64,000 nt of DNA from the NCBI GenBank assembly GCA_963739335.1, contig CAVUAC010000063.1, positions 1 to 64,000 of the forward strand. Reading direction: 5' to 3'. Shown in pieces: positions 1 through 9,660 of this stretch. The stretch is from UBA9647 sp963739335 (GTDB lineage: Bacteria; Bacteroidota; Ignavibacteria; UBA10030). Made by a program: the position numbers and the translations under genes. The notes beneath the pieces were generated by a model, which saw only the letters and a list, made by a program, of their open reading frames with translations, did not search any database and had not been told where the DNA came from. Numbering within the stretch: position 1 is the stretch's first letter; every line of letters begins with the position of its first letter.

Positions 1-3000
1 TCTCCATTCACCGTGACGGTACCAGACGGCGTGAAGGTGGAGCCCGTCCCGAGGGTAAGCGATCCGGTTACCGTGAATGCACCAGAAGCTGTGGCAGTCG
101 CGGAAACCGCAATACCCAGGTCGCTGAAAACCAGCGTGCCGCCACTATTTATGATCGATGAACCGTTATTCATCGTGATCGCGCCGCTCGTCGGCGTGAA
201 CGTCCCGGTCACGGTAAACACGCCGCCCACGATTGCAGTATTGCCAGCACCGACGATCGACCCACTGACCTTGAGTCCACCATAGGTCAGGTTTGACAGC
301 ACTTCTCCGGCGCCGTTGTAGTCGACGGTAAGATTGGTGAGCGTCGTGGTCGTAATGGTGTATTGCGAACTGAAGTCGGCAGTAGGCGCTGTGCGCGTCA
401 CATGGACAGTGCCGTTGCCGGTCAACGTCCCGCCACCACCGACAATAACGGCTGCTGCAGGCGTAAGAACGGCGTTTGCATTGACGGTGAGTGTGCCGGA
501 CGTGTTGAAGTTCGTGCCGGCAGAAACTGCTGCGCTCGTGTTCGAGATTGTAAGGTTGTTGAATGTAGTGGTCGTCGAGCCACCAATCGCTTGGGCCGAA
601 GCTCCAGTCAGCGTGACAGTGCCCGCGCGTTGCGCGAATGCTCCATCGTTGGCCCAATCTCCACGCAGGTCAATCGCGAAATTGCTGGCGCCGACGTCAA
701 GCGTGTTGTTAACTCCGACAGTAAGAGGTACTGTTCACTGTTGTTGCTGCACCAAGCGTCTTCGTCACTGCCGCAGTCGCCGCAAGCGTCAGGTTCCCGT
801 AGGTCGGAACTTCAGAAATGATCTGTGCAGCGTTTGAGTTGTACGTGACCGTGCTCGCCGGATCAAGCGAGATGTTCGCCGCGATGAAGTTCGTCGGGAA
901 GGTCGTAGCCGTCGCTGCTGTCCCAAGTGTCAGTCCCGTCGCCGCTGCCATCGTCATCGTTCCGGTGCCATTGCCCGCAATCTGGAAACCTTTGTCATCC
1001 AGCGTACCGTTATTGATCGCGAGGTTGTGGCTGATTGTGGCGGCAATCCCGAGCGAGGCGCCGGATGCATTTGAAAGCGTCAAGTTGTAAAACGTTGTCG
1101 ATGCAGTTCCTCCGATTGTCTGTGCACCCGTGCCGTTGAGGTCCACGGTGCCCGTGCTTCCAGTAAACGTCCCGCCGTTGTTCGTCCAGTTGCCCGCAAC
1201 AGTGATGTTACCAGCTGCCGTCACTGTCACACCAGAGTTGATCTGTAGATTGCCGAACGTGGTCGCTGTGGTCGGAGTAATTGTCGCCGTCGCGGTAAAT
1301 GTGGCATTGCTCGTCGCATTCAGAACAAGCGCAGCTGCGGAGACCGTCATATCATTCGCAAAGTTCAGATTGGCACCGGCAACCGTCGTCAATATCGGCA
1401 CCGCCGAACCTCCAGATGCGAATGCATATGTGCTGTTGAAGTTCATCGTCCCCGCTGCAGTAAACACCAACGACCCCTCGTTGTGGTTCAAAGCTGACGA
1501 GAACGTAATCGATCCCGTCCCCGTGACACGTATGTCCGCTACCGCCGAACTCGTCCCGGTCGAAAGCGTCACCACCCCTCCCAATGTCAACGATCCCGTC
1601 GTCACCACGATTCGAGCGATACGAGTCGCAGTGTTGCTTGTACCACCAACCGTCGTCGTCCCCGTTACCGAGGCACTACCAGCATTGATGTTCCACGCTG
1701 TTACGACTGCAGCCGTCGGTTGATTGATTGTCACACTCCCACCAACGGTCAATGCACTCGTCCCTCCGTGCGTCAATGAACTCGCTGCCCCACTGGCCGT
1801 GAATGTCAGATCACTGCACGAGTTGTTGTTGTTCATCGTCACCGTGGCGCTCGCTGCAATCGTCAGCGGTCCGAACGTAGTACTTGTTGTACCCCCAATC
1901 GTTTTTGCTGCACCAGAGAACGTCACAGCATTCGTCCCCGCGCTGAGTGTGCCTCCGTTGTTCGTCCAATTGCCTGCAACCGTCACTGCGCCTGCTAACG
2001 TCTGCGTTCCCGCATTCAACTGAATATTTCCAAATGTAATCGCTGTAGTAGGAGTAATCGTCGCCGTTGCGGTAAATGTGGCATTGCTCGTCGCATTCAG
2101 AACAAGCGCAGCTGCGGAGACCGTCATATCATTCGCAAAGTTCAGATTGGCACCGGCAACCGTCGTCAATATCGGCACCGCCGAACCTCCAGATGCGAAT
2201 GCATATGTGCTGTTGAAGTTCATCGTCCCCGCTGCAGTAAACACCAACGACCCCTCGTTGTGGTTCAAAGCTGACGAGAACGTAATCGATCCCGTCCCCG
2301 TGACACGTATGTCCGCTACCGCCGAACTCGTCCCGGTCGAAAGCGTCACCACCCCTCCCAATGTCAACGATCCCGTCGTCACCACGATTCGAGCGATACG
2401 AGCCGCAGTGTTGTTCACTCCACCGACCGTCGTCGTCCCCGCCACCGAGGCACTGCCAGCATTGATGTTCCACGCTGTTACGACTGCAGCCGTCGGTTGA
2501 TTGATTGTCACACTCCCACCAACGGTCAATGCACTCGTCCCTCCGTGCGTCAGTGAACTCGCTGCCCCACTGGCCGTGAATGTCAGATCACTGCACGAGT
2601 TGTTGTTGTTCATCGTCACCGTGGCGCTCGCTGCAATCGTCAGCGGTCCGAACGTAGTACTTGTTGTACCCCCAATCGTTTTTGCTGCACCAGAGAACGT
2701 CACAGCATTTGTCCCTGCGCTGAGCGTGCCTCCGTTGTTCGTCCAATTGCCTGCAACCGTCACTGCGCCTGCTAACGTCTGCGTGCCTGCATTGAGCTGA
2801 ACATTACCAAAGGTGATTGCTGCGGTTGGAGTAATCGTCGCCGTCGCGGTGAATATGGCATTGCTCGTCGCATTCAGGGTCAGCACCGTCGTCGTTGCCG
2901 TCAGACTCCCTCCAAAGTTTACGTTCGTCCCCGCCACCGTTGAAAAGACCGGCGTGTTAGCACCGCCGAATGATAGTCCAGCGTTGAGGCTTATCGTCCC

Positions 3001-6000
3001 TGTACCTCGTGGCTGAAAGCGTACCAGAACTGAGCGTCAGCGCCTGCGTGAACGTGATCGAACCGGTGCTCGTCACCGTGATCACCTCCGTGGCAGCAAC
3101 TGTATTGGCTGCATACGTGACCGGTCCGTTGAATGTCACAGAACCCGTCGTCACAGCAATCCGCGCAATGCGTGTTGCGGTCACGTCCGCACCACCGATA
3201 TTGGTCGTCCCGCTGACGTTCGCTGTGCCAGCGTTTACGTTCAATGCAGTGACCACCGCCGCACCCGGCTGGTTCACCGTCAAGCCGTTGTTCACCGTCA
3301 GCGTTACAGCCCCAAGCGTCAGCGACGTCGCTGTGCTCGATACATCAAGCGACACCGAGTCAGCCGTTGTGCTCACATTCGCCGTCACTGTCGCACCCGC
3401 AGCAATGTTGAGTCCACTGAACGTCGTGGCCGTCGTCCCCCCGATGGTCCTCCCCGCACCGGTGAAGCGAACGCTCGAGGTACCTGGCGTAAACGTGCCT
3501 CCATTGTTCGTCCAGTTGGTCGCAACGTTGATCGTCGCCGCCGTACCTGCTGCAAATACTCCGGATGTCAGCGTCATCGTTCCGCTCAGTGTGAGGGTCG
3601 TTGTGCTCCCACCGACACTGAGGGTCTGTGCCGTCTTCGCCACAGTAATGCTGCCGAATGTCTGTGAAACCGCAGTTCCGTTAATCGCTTGTGCGGCCGT
3701 CACGCTGTTGAAGTTGACCACACCCGCCCCAGGCGTGAATGTCGCGCCATTGTTCGCCCAATCACCGGCGACGTTGATTGTAGCAGCTGTTCCCGCTGTG
3801 AAAGCTCCAGCGGTCAATGTCATCCCCCCATTCAGGGTCAGTGTCGTTGTGCTGCCAACGCTCAGGGTTTGTCCGGGATTGTTTACGATCAGGTTGTTGA
3901 ACGTCTGAGTCGCGGCCGATCCATTGATTGCCTGCGCTGCCGTCGTGCTGTTAAATGTCACCGTATTTGCACCTGGCGTGAACGTGCCTCCATTGTTCGT
4001 CCAGTTGCCGGCGAGATTTGTGTTCGTCCCAGCAGTCAGCGTGCCGGCGGTAAGAGTTGCATTTCCATTGACATTGAAGGTCGCTGGAGCCGTGAAGTTG
4101 CCTGTTGTCTCGGTGAAGTTGTTCACTGTGACTGTCGCTATGTTGCCTCCCGTGTTCAGCAATGTGCCAGCCGTCTTCGTTAGCGTCACGTTGTAGAACG
4201 TTTCACTGCTTGCCGTGCCGTTAATCGTCTGAGCACCAGTACCGTTGAACGTAACGGTATTGGTTCCTGGCGTAAACGTTCCACCATTATTCGTCCAGTT
4301 GCCCGCAACAGTGATGTTACCAGCTGCCGTCACTGTCACACCAGAGTTGATCTGTAGATTGCCGAACGTGGTCGCTGTGGTCGGAGTAATTGTCGCCGTC
4401 GCGGTAAATGTGGCATTGCTCGTCGCATTCAGAACAAGCGCAGCTGCGGAGACCGTCATATCATTCGCAAAGTTCAGATTGGCACCGGCAACCGTCGTCA
4501 ATATCGGCACCGCCGAACCTCCAGATGCGAATGCATATGTGCTGTTGAAGTTCATCGTCCCCGCTGCAGTAAACACCAACGACCCCTCGTTGTGGTTCAA
4601 AGCTGACGAGAACGTAATCGATCCCGTCCCCGTGACACGTATGTCCGCTACCGCCGAACTCGTCCCGGTCGAAAGCGTCACCACCCCTCCCAATGTCAAC
4701 GATCCCGTCGTCACCACGATTCGAGCGATACGAGTCGCAGTGTTGCTTGTACCACCAACCGTCGTCGTCCCCGTTACCGAGGCACTACCAGCATTGATGT
4801 TCCACGCTGTTACGACTGCAGCCGTCGGTTGATTGATTGTCACACTCCCACCAACGGTCAATGCACTCGTCCCTCCGTGCGTCAGTGAACTCGCTGCCCC
4901 ACTGGCCGTGAATGTCAGATCACTGCACGAGTTGTTGTTGTTCATCGTCACCGTGGCGCTCGCTGCAATCGTCAGCGGTCCGAACGTAGTACCTTGTTGT
5001 ACCCCCAATCGTTTTTGCTGCACCAGAGAACGTCACAGCATTTGTCCCTGCGCTGAGCGTGCCTCCGTTGTTCGTCCAATTGCCTGCAACCGTCACTGCG
5101 CCTGCTAACGTCTGCGTTCCCGCATTCAACTGAATATTTCCAAATGTAATCGCTGTAGTAGGAGTAATCGTCGCCGTTGCGGTAAATGTGGCATTGCTCG
5201 TCGCATTCAGAACAAGCGCAGCTGCGGAGACCGTCATATCATTCGCAAAGTTCAGATTGGCACCGGCAACCGTCGTCAATATCGGCACCGCCGAACCTCC
5301 AGATGCGAATGCATATGTGCTGTTGAAGTTCATCGTCCCCGCTGCAGTAAACACCAACGACCCCTCGTTGTGGTTCAAAGCTGACGAGAACGTAATCGAT
5401 CCCGTCCCCGTGACACGTATGTCCGCTACCGCCGAACTCGTCCCGGTCGAAAGCGTCACCACCCCTCCCAATGTCAACGATCCCGTCGTCACCACGATTC
5501 GAGCGATACGAGCCGCAGTGTTGTTCACTCCACCAACCGTCGTCGTCCCCGTTACCGAGGCACTACCAGCATTGATGTTCCACGCTGTTACGACTGCAGC
5601 CGTCGGTTGATTGATTGTCACACTCCCACCAACGGTCAATGCACTCGTCCCTCCGTGCGTCAGTGAACTCGCTGCCCCACTGGCCGTGAATGTCAGATCA
5701 CTGCACGAGTTGTTGTTGTTCATCGTCACCGTGGCGCTCGCTGCAATCGTCAGCGGTCCGAACGTAGTACTTGTTGTACCCCCAATCGTTTTTGCTGCAC
5801 CAGAGAACGTCACAGCATTTGTCCCTGCGCTGAGCGTGCCTCCGTTGTTCGTCCAATTGCCTGCAACCGTCACTGCGCCTGCTAACGTCTGCGTGCCTGC
5901 ATTGAGCTGAACATTACCAAAGGTGATTGCTGCGGTTGGAGTAATCGTCGCCGTCGCGGTGAATATGGCATTGCTCGTCGCATTGAACGTCAAACCACCA

Positions 6001-6701
6001 ACAGCCGAGACCGTAAGATTGCTGCCTAAGTTAATCGTCTCAGCCGCCATCGTCGTGAATGTGCCGGCTGAGAAAGCGAAACCGCCGTTAAGGTTCAGCG
6101 TTCCTGCGGCAGTTGTGTTTTGAATGGTTCCGCCTGACTGAGTCAGAAGACCAGTGAACGAGATGCTCCCCGCCCCAGTGATCGTGAGCGTCCCACTCCC
6201 CCATGTGAATCCAGCAGCTTGTGTGAACGAGATTGTGCCCGTAGAGACTGTGACAGAGCTGACATTCGTTGCCGACAAAGAAGGCGTGCCTGCGACTGAC
6301 AACGATCGTGTTGCAGCCGCAAGTGTGAATGCTACATTGACATTGCTTGGATTGAGTGTGAGGTTTCCAGTGCCGCCGGAGGCACCTATCGCCAGGCTGC
6401 CACCTGCCCCAAGGGTCAGCGTGGTAGCAGTCGCCGTCGCATTGCCTATAGTGAGAGAAGCACATACCGCTGCAGTCCCGACTGTTAGGTTGACTCCCGA
6501 ATTGATCACAGCATCTTCTGTGGCCAATGGCACGTGACCAAGACTCCAGGTCGCGGCCGCCCACGTTGCTCCCGCAGTCGCGGTATTCGTTTGCGAAAAT
6601 GCTGCCGATACCGTCAAGATGCAAGCTAACCCGACAACCAAGAGGCCTCGGTAGACACCGGGCAATATGTTAGAGGACCTAAGCACTATAGGACACTGCA
6701 A
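1..6701 (-). CDS. Giant repeat-containing secreted adhesin, partial and interrupted by three frameshifts
   Basis: The gene starts at 6701 with a Sec signal peptide (hydrophobic run ending in AAFSQ) and is still open at base 1, so at least 2,230 residues are encoded. The protein is almost entirely short Thr/Ala/Gly/Asn-rich beta-strand repeats (motifs such as GNWTNNGGTF and TITPTTA), typical of parallel beta-helix surface adhesins; no catalytic motif is seen. Three single-base insertions, at about 4993, 3006 and 727, break it into four pieces in different frames. I translated 1-708 in the corrected frame and it continues the repeat pattern without stops. All three insertions are at GTAC. Directly downstream of two receiver proteins and near the fibre locus. 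The C-terminus, probably with a T9SS or anchoring domain, lies outside the window. Function as an adhesin is inferred from composition. Confidence 0.8.
1182..2874. repeat. 1.69-kb direct repeat block, copy 1 (two 777-bp units)
   Basis: This block is nearly identical at base level to 4291-5984. Inside it a 777-bp unit (259 codons) occurs twice, phased at 1331 and 2108. A few base differences separate the units, for example a valine/alanine-type change near 1626 versus 2403. Near identity, including silent positions, indicates recent duplication or gene conversion. Confidence 0.9.
4291..5984. repeat. 1.69-kb direct repeat block, copy 2
   Basis: Second copy of the block at 1182-2874. Units are phased at 4440 and 5218, 778 bp apart instead of 777; the additional base is the C at 4993 that causes the first frameshift. 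The other three copies of the same site lack it, so the ancestral reading is known directly from the sequence. Confidence 0.9.
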
Positions 6702-6776
6702 TCCTGATTTGCATGTTTTCTTACCGTGATGATCCTGTACCTCAGACTCAATCAGATCGTGAAGCGCTACCGTGCG

Positions 6777-7211
6777 TCATACCGCCGCCACGCTGCGACC
6801 TCCAAGCCGCCCCTGCTCTCTGGTAATAATCTCCACCAAATCCTCTTTCATGTCAGCTTTGTCGATAAACTCGTCAGCTGCGTGTCGCCACGCATTCCGA
6901 CGGTAGATGTCGGCGCCATGCATCGAGAGAACCACCACCCTTGTTTGCGGAGAACGGAGTTTGATCTCCCTCGTCGCCTCAAATCCATCACAACCTGGCA
7001 TTTCAAGATCCATAAGAACAAGATCGGGATGGAACTTCTCCGCCTGTTCAATCGCCTCCACTCCATCCTTCGCTTCACCGACAATCTCCACCTGTTCCTG
7101 CTGTTCGAGAAACAGGGTGAGCGCTCGACGGAATCCGTCGTTATCGTCTGCAAGGAGTATCTTGATTGTTTTCATGTTGGTTTTCCTGGAGTTCATTTCC
7201 TTTGCCTTCAT
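6777..7211 (-). CDS. Single-domain response regulator (receiver only)
   Basis: A CheY-like receiver domain fills the protein (best start ATG at 7175, MKTIKILLADD, preceded by an AGGA element; the upstream ATG at 7211 overlaps the previous stop as ATGA and may be used through translational coupling). The acidic pocket DD near the N-terminus, the phospho-acceptor Asp in LVLMDLEMPG, and the conserved Lys in DKAD are present. No output domain follows, so it probably acts by protein contact or phosphorelay. It forms a pair with the neighbouring receiver at 7208-7597, and lies between the fibre locus and the giant adhesin. The cognate kinase is not evident next to it. Confidence 0.9.
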   Translation of the reverse strand: MKAKEMNSRKTNMKTIKILLADDNDGFRRALTLFLEQQEQVEIVGEAKDGVEAIEQAEKFHPDLVLMDLEMPGCDGFEATREIKLRSPQTRVVVLSMHGADIYRRNAWRHAADEFIDKADMKEDLVEIITREQGRLGGRSVAAV

Positions 7212-7597
7212 GCTGTGATACCGACGAAAGACATTCCGGCGTCGCTAAACATCGCCCGGAGATTGTCCTTCAAGGATGATTTAAGAACGAAACCGTCTGC
7301 ATTCGCTTCCTTCGCCTGCGCACGATAAAAGCTGCTCTCGTGCATCGTCGCGATGACGACCTTCTTCAGCGGCCAACGCTGTTTGATGATGCGCGTCGCG
7401 TCCAATCCGTTTCGCCGCGGCATGGTTATGTCCATCAGGACTACATCGGCGTCGAGCTGCTCCAACTTGTCGATGACCTCGACGCCATCACACGCTTCTC
7501 CCACGACGATGACATTCGGCAGGCCGTTGAGAAAATCTGTCACGACCCTTCGAAAGTCTCGATGGTCATCTGCAACAAGAATCCTTGTCTCTTTCAT
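7208..7597 (-). CDS. Single-domain response regulator (receiver only)
   Basis: A complete receiver domain of 129 residues starting MKETRILVADDHRDF. The acidic DD pair, phospho-acceptor Asp in VVLMDITMP and Lys in VLKSS are all present. Sequence resembles the receiver of NarL/LuxR-type regulators, but the helix-turn-helix output domain is absent and the next gene begins in the stop codon (ATGA), so this is a natural receiver-only protein and not an obvious truncation. The two receivers are related to each other and look like a tandem duplication. Role in controlling the adjacent surface genes is inference from position. Confidence 0.9.
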   Translation of the reverse strand: MKETRILVADDHRDFRRVVTDFLNGLPNVIVVGEACDGVEVIDKLEQLDADVVLMDITMPRRNGLDATRIIKQRWPLKKVVIATMHESSFYRAQAKEANADGFVLKSSLKDNLRAMFSDAGMSFVGITA

Positions 7598-8435
7598 GGG
7601 TTATCTCCAGTCCACGTGGGTAGTTACACAGTTTTACTTTGCATTCCTGATCAAATGTGCACTGGAAGGGGAAGAGAATCCATCAATCGCACACCGTAAT
7701 TTGAAAAATAGGGTCATGAACGTGTGTGATTACGGTCTATACCGTAGACAAAAATGAGAATCTCAGTCAAAAAATGGCGAATTGTGGGGAAAAAGCAGAA
7801 TTCGGCGATTTCTCACGGGAATCGAAGTGAGGACATCTGGCGATCTTTGAAAAAGTCGACCTTGGAGAGGGAAGGAACGAGAGGGGCCAGTGTCGTGTCT
7901 TGGAAGAACCTTGAACAAGTCAAGAGCACAACGCAGAGATCTATGCAGGCATCAACTCAAGCTTTTTGCGAAAAGGCACACACCCCTCTGCTCCCCTCTC
8001 TCTACGCACATCCCTTCGCACGAGAGGGGACGTTTAGTACTCGATCTTTGGCAACCGATTCGCTCAGCCCTAACAGTCCCCTCTGTGGGCAAGCAGGCGT
8101 GTCAGGGAGAGGGTCGTTAGACTCCGGCAGCCGTCTGTTCGTCTTGGTCGAATAGACGAGCCTCGACAAAGTCGGGAGTCTAACCCGCTCCGGCGAGCGG
8201 ACTCTGACGAGGATGTAAGGGGGGGTGTGTTTTGCTTCTTACCTGAGATTTCACGAAAAGTCAGATATTGTGATCTTTAGTGATGTACCTTGTGACGCAA
8301 AAAGTTCAACCGAACGATTTATTCAAAGGACATGCGAGACGCGACACTAGAAGAGAAAGAAGATGGGGGACGAAAGTTGAGACGAAAAGAGGGTTGAGGC
8401 TTCGGAACGGCGAGTTGACAAACTGAACCGACGGT
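7598..8435. other. Intergenic region without a supported gene
   Basis: About 840 bp between the receiver pair and a secreted protein. A plus-strand open frame at 7754-8155 has no recognisable protein features and low-complexity composition. The segment around 8085-8220 carries inverted GC-rich stretches and a motif ending in gagcggactctg that recurs at 20505-20545. Promoters for the receiver pair are probably here but cannot be assigned. Confidence 0.5.
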
Positions 8436-8852
8436 TCACTCCGTCAAAGTGATCACTACTCCTTTCGACATATTTGCTTGCGCAACAGAAGGTCCGGCGT
8501 TTCGCGGAGTATTGCTGCGGAATTTGAGCAAACTGGCATTTTCATGTGCACCCGCCAGCGAACCGCGCTCCGACTTGGACGCAGAGCGATCAGATACGAT
8601 CGGACCAAACTCGCTGGACTGTTGAAATGCTGACTCTGAACCAACTGTGACTTTCAAAGCACCGACGTTGCTCGCGCCGGGTTCAGCCGCTGCCAACAAC
8701 CCGACTTGTGCATCAGAAACGACCGTCGACGCCGTTCTCCTGACGCCGAAAGTCACTACCTGCGATGCGGCGCTTGAACTCTGAGCGCTGAGTTCGCCCG
8801 CACTCGCGGCGAGAATGATGATTGCTCCTACTATGGTGTACAGCGATTTCAT
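8436..8852 (-). CDS. Small secreted protein of unknown function
   Basis: A 138-residue protein with a clear Sec signal peptide (MKSLYTIVGAIIILAASAGELSAQ). The mature part is Ser/Ala-rich and ends in short strand-forming stretches (VVITLTE), resembling the terminal strands of the subunit-like proteins upstream. It is the last gene of the minus-strand fibre locus, ten bases downstream of the gene at 8863-9354, and was probably co-transcribed with it. I do not recognise a family. A minor subunit, adaptor or anchor of the fibre is possible but is inferred only from position and secretion signal. Confidence 0.65.
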   Translation of the reverse strand: MKSLYTIVGAIIILAASAGELSAQSSSAASQVVTFGVRRTASTVVSDAQVGLLAAAEPGASNVGALKVTVGSESAFQQSSEFGPIVSDRSASKSERGSLAGAHENASLLKFRSNTPRNAGPSVAQANMSKGVVITLTE

Positions 8853-8862
8853 TTCATTCCTG

Positions 8863-9354
8863 TCAGTTCGTCAGAGTCAATGTAACAACGCGTGAATCCG
8901 CGACAATTTGTCCAACGGTTGAGTTCGCGGCAAATGCGTATGAGATTGTTTGATTGAGATCGCTTCCTTTGCCGATGCCCGTGACGACGTCGACCGGCGT
9001 CATCGCGCTCGACACATCGACAAAGCCGTTGCTCGATCCCGCGCCGCTCTCGAGCTTCACCAGAAGCTTCGTCCCTTGCGGCATCGGAGTGTTGATCGAA
9101 GCGACGATTTTCATGTTCTCGAGGTTCGTCAACATGCTGTACTTCGTGCTGTTGTCGCTCACTGACGATTCCTCGGAGCCAGGACTCGCATCGGTGATGA
9201 ACAATGGTCCTGGATTCCCCGTCACCGCGATCTTCGTAATAGGCTTTACCTCGACAGTGAGCGACTGTGTAACACTACTTCCATCTTGTCCCAGAGCGGC
9301 GAGAGGCAGGCAGAAAGAAAGTCCGAGCAGCAATGTAATGGATGTGTTTTTCAT
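8863..9354 (-). CDS. Secreted subunit-like protein of the fibre locus
   Basis: The start at 9354 (MKNTSITLLLGLSF) gives a standard signal peptide; upstream in-frame starts would place charged sequence before it. The mature protein of about 140 residues is beta-rich, with a C-terminus (VADSRVVTLTLTN) closely resembling the terminal strands of the subunit-like proteins at 14065-17794. It follows the usher-like gene and precedes another small secreted protein. The shared ending suggests one Ig-like fold and assembly by the same chaperone/usher machinery. That is inference: no database comparison was possible. Confidence 0.7.
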   Translation of the reverse strand: MKNTSITLLLGLSFCLPLAALGQDGSSVTQSLTVEVKPITKIAVTGNPGPLFITDASPGSEESSVSDNSTKYSMLTNLENMKIVASINTPMPQGTKLLVKLESGAGSSNGFVDVSSAMTPVDVVTGIGKGSDLNQTISYAFAANSTVGQIVADSRVVTLTLTN

Positions 9355-9660
9355 CCGTGAGGCAAAGAAAGTCATTTTTAAGGTCATTTCCAAGAAGTAT
9401 GTGAAGAGAGTTCGTGAAACCTGTCGAGTTGAGAGGGACAATTCAAGTGCCAGCAAACAACTAACCGCCGTGGATTTTCGGTTGCGGCAAGTTGTTGCCT
9501 GGTAGGAGGTTAAGATAGTGGAGAATTTTGACGAAAAGAAACGTCGATTGGAAAAGTTGTATTTTCTACATTGCGGGCGGAAGGAAAGATCGGTTGGATG
9601 CGTAGCGAACCTTGCGGCGGCGGGTGAATGAGCTTGGGTAACCTTCGCAAGGTCTTGTTG
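9355..9660. other. Intergenic gap
   Basis: About 300 bp between the usher-like gene and the downstream subunit-like gene. No gene, clear terminator or repeat was recognised. Confidence 0.4.

Noticed and set aside
727..4993. Programmed frameshifting in the adhesin gene
   Set aside because: No slippery heptamer or common stem; the same GTAC insertion occurs in unrelated genes, so sequence error or hotspot is simpler.
1182..5984. Direct repeats that could be taken for a CRISPR-like or transposon array
   Set aside because: Units are 777 bp, in frame, with no short spacers; they are coding repeats of an adhesin.
7754..8155. Plus-strand open frame of 133 codons
   Set aside because: Composition and lack of domain or signal features; it overlaps repeat-like sequence. 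Treated as intergenic.
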